Shown here piece by piece: positions 43,831 through 52,523 of a DNA stretch of 64,000 nt. The position numbers were made by a program, and so were the translations under genes. This DNA is from Bacteroidetes bacterium 43-93. GTDB taxonomy: Bacteria > Bacteroidota > Bacteroidia > Chitinophagales > Chitinophagaceae. The stretch lies in contig MKUO01000018.1 in assembly GCA_001897855.1 (NCBI GenBank), positions 403,603 through 467,602 of the forward strand, read 5' to 3'. The notes below the pieces were generated by a model. The model saw nothing but the letters and a program-made list of their open reading frames with translations, was not told the origin of the DNA and did not search any database. Numbering within the stretch: the stretch's first letter is position 1; the number at the start of each line of letters is the position of its first letter.

Positions 43831-45102
43831 ATGCGCTCAAAATACAAACAAACCTGGCTGACTATATCATTAATAAACCTGTCGCTGGTAGCGTTATTAG
43901 GCTTTTTGCTACGAAGCAAAATACTGTTCAGCATTCCTTTTGTAAACTTTAAATACACCTTGCATGCTCATTCGCATTTTGCATTTGGTGGCTGGATATC
44001 GCTGGCGCTTATCACCCTGATGATCAGCGAAATACTAACCAAAGCAGACGCAGGAAGGAAAATATACCAATGGCTGTTATCCGCATTTTTTCTGTCGGCG
44101 GCCGGTATGCTGGTCACTTTTCTTATACAAGGCTACGGGCCCTTCTCTATATTCTTCTCCACACTTTTCATCTTTGTCTCCTATGCATTCGCAGGTGTAT
44201 TCACAAAACACACAGCACGATCCAGCGCAAGCACGCCGGTAAAAATACTGAGTATAGGGGCAGTGATATACCTGTCCATTTCGTCCATAGGGCCTTTTAC
44301 ACTGGCATACCTCCTAGCCTCCAGGTCAGATAATGTTGTCCTTTACAAGGATTCTATCTACACGTATCTGCATCTGCAATACAACGGCTTCTTTACGCTT
44401 GCCGTATTTGCCCTCCTTATAAACAGGATAGAGAACCTGCTGCCAAATAAAACTTTTAAAACCCTGTTGAACTTTTCCAGGATGCTTACACTATCTGTAA
44501 TACCCTCTTTATTCCTTTGTTATTTATGGCATTACCCCAACGCTTTTTTCATGGCTATAGCTTATACAGGAAGCATCACTATGTTATTATCATTAGCGTA
44601 TTTCCTGGTAATAGCAAGGGAAAGCACACCGGCTTTGCAGCATACCAACGCCATTGTAAAATACATCGGCGGACTTTCGCTTGCCGCATTTTGCCTTAAA
44701 ATGTTCCTGCAATCCCTTACCGTCTTCCGCCCCGTGGGCGACCTGGTATTTAATAACAGGCCGGTGATCATCGGGTTCCTCCACCTGGTACTGTTAGGGT
44801 TCGTTACACTTTATATTCTAAGCCATCTGATACATTCAGGTATACTGAAGTATAATCAATACACAACATTTGCCGTCATCACATTTTCGGGCGGCATTAT
44901 CCTAAATGAAGCAACGCTGATGCTGCAGGGTGTGGGTATGATGATTATGAAAAGCAGCGCTGCATTTCCCTGGCTATTGTGGATAGCTGCCATAGAATTG
45001 CTTACAGGAAGCATCCTAATAGTTGCAGCAAGGCTGATATCAATAAAAGTAAAACGGCCAAAACAAATGGATCCCGCAACAGAATTATATCATTATTTAT
45101 AA
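43831..45102 (+). CDS. Polytopic His-rich membrane protein of the NO cluster, unknown
   Basis: This 423-residue protein has about 12 membrane helices and no confident family. His clusters sit in helices: LHAHSHF (His45, 47, 49), YLHLQYNGFF (His181), LWHYPN (His234) and FLHLVLLG (His318). The pattern resembles a divergent haem-copper-type protein, with metal or haem binding inferred. It lies between the Rrf2 regulator and the RIC gene, with palindrome A in its promoter, so NO-linked function is likely. NnrS-like motifs (H-E-M) were looked for and not seen. Confidence 0.6.
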   Translation: MRSKYKQTWLTISLINLSLVALLGFLLRSKILFSIPFVNFKYTLHAHSHFAFGGWISLALITLMISEILTKADAGRKIYQWLLSAFFLSAAGMLVTFLIQGYGPFSIFFSTLFIFVSYAFAGVFTKHTARSSASTPVKILSIGAVIYLSISSIGPFTLAYLLASRSDNVVLYKDSIYTYLHLQYNGFFTLAVFALLINRIENLLPNKTFKTLLNFSRMLTLSVIPSLFLCYLWHYPNAFFMAIAYTGSITMLLSLAYFLVIARESTPALQHTNAIVKYIGGLSLAAFCLKMFLQSLTVFRPVGDLVFNNRPVIIGFLHLVLLGFVTLYILSHLIHSGILKYNQYTTFAVITFSGGIILNEATLMLQGVGMMIMKSSAAFPWLLWIAAIELLTGSILIVAARLISIKVKRPKQMDPATELYHYL

Positions 45103-45117
45103 AAACAAAACATACAA

Positions 45118-46044
45118 ATGGATACAAGTATCGTAATAGATGTAACAAAACTGGCGCCCTGGCAAAAACATCCTGCTATTATCTATGCCTTTGATAACAT
45201 GTCAGACGGCCAATCGTTCATTATTCAGAACGACCATGATCCACGGCCGCTTTATCATCAGCTCTTAGGCCTCAGAGGGAACAACTTTACCTGGGAATAT
45301 ATTAAAAGCGGACCCGAAAGCTGGGAGGTGGCGATCAGTAAAAATACGCCTTCAGCATCCGGCATTACAATTGGCGAAATCGTAAAGCAAGACATCCGTA
45401 AGGCAGAGGTATTTAAGCGTTTTGGTATTGATTTCTGCTGCGGTGGCAAAAGGCCATTGAGCGCTGCCTGTGCAGAAAAAGGCATAAGCGAAACGGACGT
45501 GCAAATTGCACTCGATAATGTAGAAACAAATACACCGGTGCATGATTTTAACAGCTGGGGCATCTCATTCTTAACCGACTACATTATCAATCAGCACCAT
45601 AATTACATACGTAATAATACCCCCTTGTTATTAGAGCTATCTGAGAAGGTGGCTATGAAGCATGGTGAAAGAAACCCCGAATTGGTAGTTATTGCTCAAA
45701 AAACACACGCACTTCTCGCTGAATTAGATGATCATCTGAAAAAGGAAGAAGCAATTCTCTTTCCCTATATCAAAAAACTGGAGCAATCTATCTGTACAGA
45801 CACGGGCTTTAGCAGCATTGAGCAAACAATAGCCGCAATGGAGCAGGAACACGATGCGGCAGGTGTGCTTTTGCACGATATCAGGACCTTATCTAATGGC
45901 TACCAGGCACCTGCTAATGCTTGCAACAGCCACAAACTGCTGATGTATAAACTCGGAGAATTTGAAAGCGATCTGTTTCAGCACATCCATCTCGAAAACA
46001 ATATCTTATTCCCTAAGGCTATCAGTTTAGAGAACAATATCTAA
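45118..46044 (+). CDS. ric: Iron-sulfur cluster repair di-iron protein (RIC/ScdA) with N-terminal DUF2249
   Basis: This 308-residue fusion is a DUF2249 domain (about 7-75; HDPRPLYHQLLGLRGNNFTWEY), then ScdA N-domain with TIGEIVKQDIRKAEVFKRF and FCCGGKR (Cys107-Cys108), then the di-iron hemerythrin domain (about 150-300; HHNYIRNNTP, DDHLKKEEAILFPY, MEQEHDAAG, HLENNILFPKAI). RIC/YtfE repairs Fe-S clusters damaged by NO. It is in the NO module downstream of the His-rich protein. Confidence 0.9.
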   Translation: MDTSIVIDVTKLAPWQKHPAIIYAFDNMSDGQSFIIQNDHDPRPLYHQLLGLRGNNFTWEYIKSGPESWEVAISKNTPSASGITIGEIVKQDIRKAEVFKRFGIDFCCGGKRPLSAACAEKGISETDVQIALDNVETNTPVHDFNSWGISFLTDYIINQHHNYIRNNTPLLLELSEKVAMKHGERNPELVVIAQKTHALLAELDDHLKKEEAILFPYIKKLEQSICTDTGFSSIEQTIAAMEQEHDAAGVLLHDIRTLSNGYQAPANACNSHKLLMYKLGEFESDLFQHIHLENNILFPKAISLENNI

Positions 46045-46072
46045 GAATTGTATTGCCGTTTAGTTTGATAAT

Positions 46073-46106
46073 AAGAAAGGGGGAAAGCTTAGATTCCCCC
46101 CTTCTT
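46073..46106. terminator. Bidirectional terminator between ric and nosY
   Basis: A 13-base-pair G/C-rich hairpin (AAGAAAGGGGGAA and TTCCCCCCTTCTT, one mismatch) sits between the convergent ric and nosY genes, with its outer end entering the nosY stop codon. It can terminate both directions. Confidence 0.75.
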
Positions 46107-46873
46107 TATAGATCTCTCTTCTTAAATATCTTCAAGGAAATGAATAAAGGCACAATTACCCAAAACAGCATGCAGACAACTGTATAAACACTACCTGTTG
46201 CAGTGCCAAGGAATTTTTTAAACAGCGCGCCGGAATAGCCCATCATCACCGCCACATCAAGCTGCAGCAGCATCAATATCCTTGCAAGGTCCACAGGGTT
46301 GAATGATATAATGCCCAGTATGGGTTTATCTATCGGGTAATCACTGAAGGAATAGATAAAAATAATGAGCAGCCCGTCAAACAACAATGTAAAGAACAGC
46401 CCGGTAATAATGGCTGCGCCAATACCTTTTGTTTTATCCTTGAACAATACAAATATCAGCAAAGCTATTGCCGAAAAACAAAGCGTGAGCAACAGACCGC
46501 TAACCAATAAAACTACAGATGCATAAACCGGCGCCAATATAGCCAACGGGATCCCTATGCCGATAGTATATGCAATACATAAAGTAGCCGCAAGGCCAAT
46601 ATACTCTGCCAGCAGTACCTTATTTCTCTTTACAGGCTGCGATAGCAGCAGTTCAATAAACTCTATGGAATTAAAAAAATAAATGGTGGCAAATAGAATA
46701 CTGATGATCGGTACAAACAACAGCGTTACATTCAGCAGGCTTAGCAATCCCTTTGACGAATTGCTGTCGATGCTCAGCACACTAAAAGATAGCGCTGCCA
46801 GTATCAGCGCGTAGATGATCATGATCTTGTTCCTGACCAGGTCCAGCGTTACATATTTTATAATAGTTTTCAT
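46106..46873 (-). CDS. nosY: NosY, ABC-2-type permease of nitrous oxide reductase maturation
   Basis: This is a 255-residue six-helix permease of the NosY type (ABC-2 family). With NosF and NosD it handles sulfur-species transport or assembly of the CuZ cluster of NosZ. The segment SIEFIELLLSQPVKRNKV and the run of hydrophobic segments fit. It is last in the order cytochrome, nosZ, membrane protein, nosL, nosD, nosF, nosY, and it is five bases from nosF. Confidence 0.9.
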   Translation of the reverse strand: MKTIIKYVTLDLVRNKIMIIYALILAALSFSVLSIDSNSSKGLLSLLNVTLLFVPIISILFATIYFFNSIEFIELLLSQPVKRNKVLLAEYIGLAATLCIAYTIGIGIPLAILAPVYASVVLLVSGLLLTLCFSAIALLIFVLFKDKTKGIGAAIITGLFFTLLFDGLLIIFIYSFSDYPIDKPILGIISFNPVDLARILMLLQLDVAVMMGYSGALFKKFLGTATGSVYTVVCMLFWVIVPLFISLKIFKKRDL

Positions 46874-46878
46874 TGGTC

Positions 46879-47586
46879 TTATTTTATTTCCTGCATTAAT
46901 ACTGCCACCGCCTTATTCAGCCTGCTTTCTCCGGTAACCGTCTGTATTTCTTCAATCGTTTTATAGAAGACAATATTGCCGTCCTGCAGGTACACCACAT
47001 TGCTGGTGATCCCCTCCAGGTCGCTCAATACATGCGATGTGATCAGGAATAGTTTACCTTTCTTTTTCTCAGCAATTATCTTTTCTTTCAGCAATTCGCT
47101 CGATAAAGGGTCCAGGCCTGCCGTAGGCTCGTCAAGAATAAAAATATCGGGCGAGAATAAGAATGCCAGGCACGCGCTCACTTTTTGTCTTGTTCCACCG
47201 GAAAGGCTGCGCATTGTTTTATTCTGCACTTTGTTTATGCCCAGTCCGTGTATCAGGTCTTCGTCATAAGCTTTCACATCGGCACGCACTTCTTTTATCA
47301 TATTGATAACCTGCGCGATAGTCATATTATCGGGATAACGGCCTATTTGCGGCATATATCCTATTTGCGAACGATACTCCCAGTTATTCTTAATAGGTTG
47401 CCCGTTTATAACGATCTCGCCTTTCTCCGGAATCACTAATCCAAGTATAGATTTTATCAGCGTTGTTTTGCCCGATCCGTTGGGGCCAAGCAACGATACC
47501 ACGCTTCCTGTCTTCAGCTCCAGGCTGATGTTGTTTAGCGCTGTGAATTTGCCGAAGGTCTTTGTTAGTTCTTTTATTCTGATCAT
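46879..47586 (-). CDS. nosF: NosF, ABC transporter ATP-binding protein
   Basis: This 235-residue ATPase has Walker A at GPNGSGKTT (34-42), LSGGTRQ signature (128-134), Walker B FILDEPT (149-155) and ITSHVLSD switch. With NosY and NosD it forms the copper-site maturation complex. Its start overlaps the nosD stop by four bases (47583-47586), so the two are coupled. Confidence 0.93.
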   Translation of the reverse strand: MIRIKELTKTFGKFTALNNISLELKTGSVVSLLGPNGSGKTTLIKSILGLVIPEKGEIVINGQPIKNNWEYRSQIGYMPQIGRYPDNMTIAQVINMIKEVRADVKAYDEDLIHGLGINKVQNKTMRSLSGGTRQKVSACLAFLFSPDIFILDEPTAGLDPLSSELLKEKIIAEKKKGKLFLITSHVLSDLEGITSNVVYLQDGNIVFYKTIEEIQTVTGESRLNKAVAVLMQEIK

Positions 47587-48824
47587 TGTAAATTCCAGCT
47601 TTTCATCATGGGCGCATCATCCTTCAATTGGTCAGGCGTAACGCTGGGCAATATTTTTTCCACCTGGTCCATTATATCTGTAATAAAACTGCGGTACAAT
47701 ATCATAGCAGCAGGTATCTTTTCGGTAACCACCGAATACATACTTACCGGATAGTAAGGTACATCGCCAATCCTATTCTTGTCAAGATCATAGCCATCAT
47801 ATTTATCCCAATAGTTCTGCCTGAATGTATTGAGCATCATGGTTCCATTGGTAGCCACATCAAAAGAATTGGATTCAAAATTATTCCGCTCAAAATTATT
47901 TTCGCTGCAGCTTGCCTGTACGCGCATAGCCCAGCCATTCTCTTTAAATTCATTATTCAGCACCTGTATGCGGCTCGTGCCTTCAAAATAGATGCCTACC
48001 GTATTTTTAATAAAACGGTTATGGATGATCTTGCTATCTGATATTTCCTTTAGCAGGATAGCGTAAGCAGCGTCTCCCCAATTATGCACAAAGGTATTAT
48101 CGTACATCTCTACAAACTTGGAGAACATCACGGCTACACCCGCGCCATTGTCCATAAATACATTCTTCCGGTATGCGTCCCTGTGTGAGAACATAAAGTG
48201 CAGCCCGTACCGTACATTTTTGAAAGACCGGTTATTTGTGATGTGCGAATCTGTAACAAATTCAAAATAGATACCATCGCGATGGCCCGAGATGATGTTA
48301 TTGCTGATCGTAAGGTAGGCAGATTTCCACGCGTGGACGCCATTACCACTATTAAGCTCATCGACCGAATTTGATTGTATAATATTACCGTCAACAATAT
48401 TATTATTAGCGTTCTGCAGGTACACCCCGTAGGTATTATTGTATAGCTTATTGTTACGCACGGTAATATAATTAGCGTTCAGCAATTTGATGGCTGCAAT
48501 ATCCGTTAGGCTGGATCGACCTGTGTTTTGCAACTGTAAGCCAATTACCGCTACGGAATCGTGTTCTATGGTCAGCAACTGGTATTTATTCTGGCCATCT
48601 ATCACCGGCCAGTTATCTCCTATAATTACCAATCTTTTATTGATGTGAATATCATGTTCCTTATAGGTACCTTTTTGCACAAACAAGGTGTCGCCCGGCA
48701 TTGTTTTGTCTATAGCCTGCTGTAGGCTGCCGGGGCTATTAGCAAACACTTTAGAATTGCGCGCGTTTGCATGGGTGCAAACAAATACAAACAACACAAA
48801 ACAAATAACCTCTGCTCTTCTCAT
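47583..48824 (-). CDS. nosD: NosD, copper-cluster maturation beta-helix protein
   Basis: This 413-residue periplasmic protein has a signal peptide (about 3-22) and a right-handed parallel beta-helix of Asn-ladder repeats (NNTYGVYLQNANNNIVDGNII). NosD is needed for building the CuZ site of NosZ. The nosL stop is immediately before its start. The usual length is preserved. Confidence 0.93.
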   Translation of the reverse strand: MRRAEVICFVLFVFVCTHANARNSKVFANSPGSLQQAIDKTMPGDTLFVQKGTYKEHDIHINKRLVIIGDNWPVIDGQNKYQLLTIEHDSVAVIGLQLQNTGRSSLTDIAAIKLLNANYITVRNNKLYNNTYGVYLQNANNNIVDGNIIQSNSVDELNSGNGVHAWKSAYLTISNNIISGHRDGIYFEFVTDSHITNNRSFKNVRYGLHFMFSHRDAYRKNVFMDNGAGVAVMFSKFVEMYDNTFVHNWGDAAYAILLKEISDSKIIHNRFIKNTVGIYFEGTSRIQVLNNEFKENGWAMRVQASCSENNFERNNFESNSFDVATNGTMMLNTFRQNYWDKYDGYDLDKNRIGDVPYYPVSMYSVVTEKIPAAMILYRSFITDIMDQVEKILPSVTPDQLKDDAPMMKSWNLQ

Positions 48825-49268
48825 CTATTGAATATTACTCCAGCTCACCGGCTGGATGCCTAGGCTGTCTTTCAGCCTGTTAGCGGTTTGTACATCATTA
48901 AAAGCTGCCATATTACCGTTCATCGGGCTGGCATAAAGCTCATTCTTAAGATATACTGCATTTGCCGCATTAATAAATTTATCCTTCTCACCATAATACT
49001 CTGCTACAAGAAATGTGGTGCCTTCTGCGGGTATCTTATATTCTTCTGTGTATTTTTTCATACACAGCACATCATCAAACTTATACACCCGGCCTTTTTC
49101 CGTAATGAACTCACATGCAAACCGTGGATCCACTATTGTCATTTTGCAATGCGCACAAGCTTCCTTGCCATAATCAATAGGTTCAAAGCCTGCTTTGCAA
49201 GCAGAGAACAACAGGATCGCGAACAAAAATATTTTATGCTTCAACTTTTGCAGTTTTTCTCCATTCAA
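48825..49268 (-). CDS. nosL: NosL, copper chaperone lipoprotein
   Basis: This 147-residue lipoprotein has the NosL copper motif ACAHCKMTIVDPRFACEF and later DDVLCMKKY. The lipobox is LFSAC. The start as annotated overlaps the preceding membrane-protein gene by 35 bases; a TTG at 49244 would give a cleaner lipoprotein signal (MKHKIFLFAILLFSAC) and an overlap of only 11 bases. Confidence 0.9.
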   Translation of the reverse strand: MNGEKLQKLKHKIFLFAILLFSACKAGFEPIDYGKEACAHCKMTIVDPRFACEFITEKGRVYKFDDVLCMKKYTEEYKIPAEGTTFLVAEYYGEKDKFINAANAVYLKNELYASPMNGNMAAFNDVQTANRLKDSLGIQPVSWSNIQ

Positions 49269-49818
49269 AAATACTAATGCTTAACAGCAACACCCCTGCA
49301 AGTATATAAAACCATCCTGCTATATGCGGTTGCGAGAGTACCTCAAAATTCAACATCTTCTTATAACCTATCAAAGGTGGCTGGTATGCCATGCCAGGCA
49401 CCTGGATGGGGGCATGCGGATCCAGGTTATGTCCATAATCATACTCCCATTTATAAAAATCATAAAAAGAAAACAGCCCTATCACTGCAAACATCGCTGT
49501 CCACAGGTAATATGCGATCTTTTTATTAGTCACCGCAACCACAATACCAAGAATCATAAAGGTCATAATAGTTGCTGGCAGATACACAAATTCTTTAAAA
49601 TCCTGCTTGTGTATACTCTTCATACCTATATAGTGGTTCAATCCGTTCACTACATCTACATCGCCTTTTACATCATTTATCCAGATAGTCATCGTCAAGC
49701 CTCCTGGATATTGCGGTGCCTTCAGATCTATTCGCCACATAGGGAAAGCCCATAGTGTAGCCAGGAAAACGATGACAATCACAGTACTTATCCGTCCTAA
49801 CCTTGTTAACTTTTTCAT
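49234..49818 (-). CDS. NosB-like membrane protein of the nos cluster
   Basis: This protein of 194 residues from the ATG at 49818 has about four membrane helices and a periplasmic loop (PMWRIDLKAPQYPGGLTM). Between nosZ and nosL in clade II nos loci a membrane protein called NosB is common, but sequence identity with NosB was not established. A longer frame from 49851 would run through the hairpin at 49831, which is why the later start was chosen. Confidence 0.7.
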   Translation of the reverse strand: MKKLTRLGRISTVIVIVFLATLWAFPMWRIDLKAPQYPGGLTMTIWINDVKGDVDVVNGLNHYIGMKSIHKQDFKEFVYLPATIMTFMILGIVVAVTNKKIAYYLWTAMFAVIGLFSFYDFYKWEYDYGHNLDPHAPIQVPGMAYQPPLIGYKKMLNFEVLSQPHIAGWFYILAGVLLLSISIFEWRKTAKVEA

Positions 49819-49830
49819 ACCAGAGAATTT

Positions 49831-49857
49831 AACGGCGTGCCGTAACGGCACGCCGTT
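49831..49857. terminator. Hairpin between nosZ and the next gene
   Basis: A perfect 12-base-pair stem, AACGGCGTGCCG and its complement with loop TAA, sits nine bases past the nosZ stop on the minus strand. It lacks a good T tract, so it may attenuate rather than end transcription, giving more nosZ than accessory mRNA. Confidence 0.6.
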
Positions 49858-49865
49858 TTAAAATT

Positions 49866-51845
49866 TTATTTTGCACTGCCTGAATCTACAGCGGCAACAG
49901 AGCTACCTGTACCATATTTCAGCGGCACATTACTTCCTTTAGCAGATACACGCAAGTAACCTTGCATCTCCTGGTGCAGTGCAGAACAGAAGTCTGTGCA
50001 ATAGAACGGGAACATACCTACCCTATCCGGCACAAATTTCAATGTGCATGTTTCACCCGGCATTATCAGAAGTTCTGCAGTTGTTGCACCTTTTACAGCA
50101 AATCCGTGCGGTACATCCCAATCCTGCTCCAGGTTGGTTACGTGGAAATATATTTCATCTCCAAGGAACACACCTTCTATATTATCAGGTGTAAGGTGCG
50201 ACCTGATAGCGGTCATATACACATCTACACGGTTACCATTGCGTACCACTTTGGTAGCTTTCTCTCCCATCGATACATAAGGGTTATGGTTCTTATTGAT
50301 GTCGTATATTTTAGCGATCTTGTCTTTAATGACACTTGCGGGAATGGCCTGGGCATAGTGTGGCTCGCCAATCGTCGGGAAGTCAAGCAACAGTTGCATT
50401 TTATCTCCGCTGATGTCATAAAGCTGTGCTGCCTGTGGCAGTTCCGGTCCTGTTGGCAGGTAGCGATCTTTGGTGATCTTGTTGTAAGCGATCACATATT
50501 TACCCCATGGCTTTTTAGTATCGCCCCCGGGTATACATAAGTGGCCGATAGAATAGTATGTAGGTACGCGATCCAGCACTTTTACGTCTTTAAGGCTCCA
50601 TTTTACAATTTCTGATGACAGGAAGAAAGAGGTATAAGCATTTCCTTTACCATCAAACTCTGTATGCAATGGACCCAAACCGGGTTTCTGTACTTCGCCG
50701 TGCAGGGCTGCTTCATATTTCACTACAGGTATGCCATAGTAGTCACCTTCAAAGTTTTTATCTGCTATCGCTTTAGAAAATTTAGTAAAAGAAAATACCG
50801 GTATCAATGCGGCGAGCTTACCACTACCCACAATGTATTCACCAGACGGATCCACATCACAACCGTGCGGAGACTTAGGACATGGGATCATGTATATCAT
50901 ATCTTTCAGCTCTGAAGGGTCCAGCATAATAACTTCATCCTCTACTTTAGAGGTAGCCGAATGTGTGTCCTCATTCCATGTGTTATGATAATACTGTGTC
51001 TTCATCTTCGTGCCTTTACCTGATTTCACATATTCTTCTGCTTTTTTCCAGTTTACGGCAACGATAAAGTCTTTGTCTTTCTGGGAGGCATTTACTTCAA
51101 GAAGCGTATTAGCCTGCTCTGTATTATATGTAGAGAAGAAGAACCAGCCGCTTGATGGGCCCTTACCCGAATGGGATAAATCGAGACTCATACCCGGCAA
51201 CGCTATCTGAAAAGCGATGTGCATATTACCGGTTGTCTTGTCAACGCTGATAAACGAAGCAACGCTTTTAAAATTCTGTTTAAAGCTGGTGATCGGAACG
51301 TCCTGGTTTTTTATCGGAATACTGAAACGTGTGCCTGCTACAACATACTCTGTGTTCTCTGTAATAAAAGGCGATGAGTGATTACCCGCACTATTAGGGA
51401 TCTCCAGTATCTCAGCCGTTTTGAAGGTTGTTAAGTCTAGCCTTGCCACACGGGGTGTATTGTTGGCGTTTGCAAAAAGCCACCGGCCATCCTGCTCGCC
51501 ATTGGTTTGCGAGATCTCCAGGTGGTGCTGATCGTCCCAGGGAATAAAACCTGCTGTGGTTGTAAGCATAGGCTTCGTTTCTTCGCTGTAGCCATAGCCA
51601 TTCTCCGGGTTAACGGAGAATACAGGGATCACTTTCAGCAACCGCCCTGAAGGAAGCCCGTACACGGAAACCTGTCCGCTAAAGCCTCCGGAAACAAAAT
51701 TGTAAAATTCGTCGTATTTCCCCGGCGCTACATACACCTTTGATGCGGCGTCACCCTCTACAACAGCGGTTGTATTTTTCATTTTACATGACTCCGTCAG
51801 CCCCACCACGCCAAGTGTACTAAATATTAACACTAACTTTTTCAT
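49866..51845 (-). CDS. nosZ: Nitrous oxide reductase, clade II type
   Basis: This 659-residue enzyme reduces N2O to N2 in the periplasm. It has a Sec lipoprotein signal ending at Cys20 (LTESC), as expected for clade II NosZ rather than the Tat type. The CuA site motif is Cys616-x3-Cys620-x3-His624-x2-Met627 in FYCTDFCSALHQEM. CuZ histidine motifs include DDQHHLEIS, NHSSPF, SPHGCD and GLGPLHTEF. It sits in the nos operon after the cytochrome c gene. Confidence 0.96.
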   Translation of the reverse strand: MKKLVLIFSTLGVVGLTESCKMKNTTAVVEGDAASKVYVAPGKYDEFYNFVSGGFSGQVSVYGLPSGRLLKVIPVFSVNPENGYGYSEETKPMLTTTAGFIPWDDQHHLEISQTNGEQDGRWLFANANNTPRVARLDLTTFKTAEILEIPNSAGNHSSPFITENTEYVVAGTRFSIPIKNQDVPITSFKQNFKSVASFISVDKTTGNMHIAFQIALPGMSLDLSHSGKGPSSGWFFFSTYNTEQANTLLEVNASQKDKDFIVAVNWKKAEEYVKSGKGTKMKTQYYHNTWNEDTHSATSKVEDEVIMLDPSELKDMIYMIPCPKSPHGCDVDPSGEYIVGSGKLAALIPVFSFTKFSKAIADKNFEGDYYGIPVVKYEAALHGEVQKPGLGPLHTEFDGKGNAYTSFFLSSEIVKWSLKDVKVLDRVPTYYSIGHLCIPGGDTKKPWGKYVIAYNKITKDRYLPTGPELPQAAQLYDISGDKMQLLLDFPTIGEPHYAQAIPASVIKDKIAKIYDINKNHNPYVSMGEKATKVVRNGNRVDVYMTAIRSHLTPDNIEGVFLGDEIYFHVTNLEQDWDVPHGFAVKGATTAELLIMPGETCTLKFVPDRVGMFPFYCTDFCSALHQEMQGYLRVSAKGSNVPLKYGTGSSVAAVDSGSAK

Positions 51846-51884
51846 ACTATTTGTTTGGTTTGAATTGTTTGATAGAATGCACTA

Positions 51885-52379
51885 TTAATTTTTGCCGTCA
51901 TTCTTCCTCATGAATTCCAATATACTTCTCGCCTCATCATCTTTAAGGTTCTGGTTAGGCATACGCACCATACACACTTCCATAAGCGCTTTGGCTTCCA
52001 CATCCTTATCCAGCATCTCATCGGTATTGGTTACAAAATTCATGATCCATTCAGGGGCCCTGCGGTCTGTTACACCTTTCCAGCCCGGCCCTACCAGTTT
52101 TTCATCGGTGGTCTTGTGGCAGGATGAGCACTTTACATCATAGATACTCTGGCCTGCCTTTACCATTTTCTCATCCAGCGGATGAGTAAGCTCTACGGTT
52201 TTAAATTTACCTACACCTTTTGCTGCAGATGCGTCAGCAGCAGGCGCCTCGGTTGTTGCTGCCGGTTGTGGGTTAGGGGTTTCGTCCGTAACAGGCTTTT
52301 CATTATTACCACCACCACAACTATACATGAATAACATGCTTGCTGAGATCACAACTGCAAGGAGATTTCTTTTGTTCAT
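51885..52379 (-). CDS. Cytochrome c lipoprotein, electron donor of the nos cluster
   Basis: This 164-residue protein is a lipoprotein (MYSC, Cys21) with a low-complexity Pro/Ala/Thr linker (about 28-55) and a class I cytochrome c domain with CSSCH at Cys84-Cys87-His88 and a distal Met in MVRMPN. It lies 39 bases upstream of nosZ and is first in the operon, so it is the likely electron donor to NosZ. Confidence 0.88.
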   Translation of the reverse strand: MNKRNLLAVVISASMLFMYSCGGGNNEKPVTDETPNPQPAATTEAPAADASAAKGVGKFKTVELTHPLDEKMVKAGQSIYDVKCSSCHKTTDEKLVGPGWKGVTDRRAPEWIMNFVTNTDEMLDKDVEAKALMEVCMVRMPNQNLKDDEARSILEFMRKNDGKN

Positions 52380-52523
52380 TTTTTTATTGATTTAACAGTG
52401 AAAGAAGTGAGATACGGAGCAAAAGTCTTTTAGATTATATTCAAAAAGAATGACCGTCGTCAGTTAATAAGGATAAAAACATCTTTAATTGTTATTAACG
52501 TTGTTCATATAATTGATAATCAA
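52380..52523. promoter_or_regulatory. Promoter of the nos operon with sites A and B
   Basis: TGAC-CGTC-GTCA lies at 52451-52462 (site B, centre 52456.5), and its distance to the -7-like box GACTTTTG (52427-52420, minus strand) is 29.5 bases. A weaker palindrome A is at 52467-52488. Transcription runs into the cytochrome c gene. Confidence 0.55.

Noticed and set aside
46106..52379. Clade I nos locus with NosR and Tat-dependent NosZ
   Set aside because: No NosR or Tat signal is visible; the NosZ leader is a Sec lipoprotein type and a NosB-like membrane protein is present.
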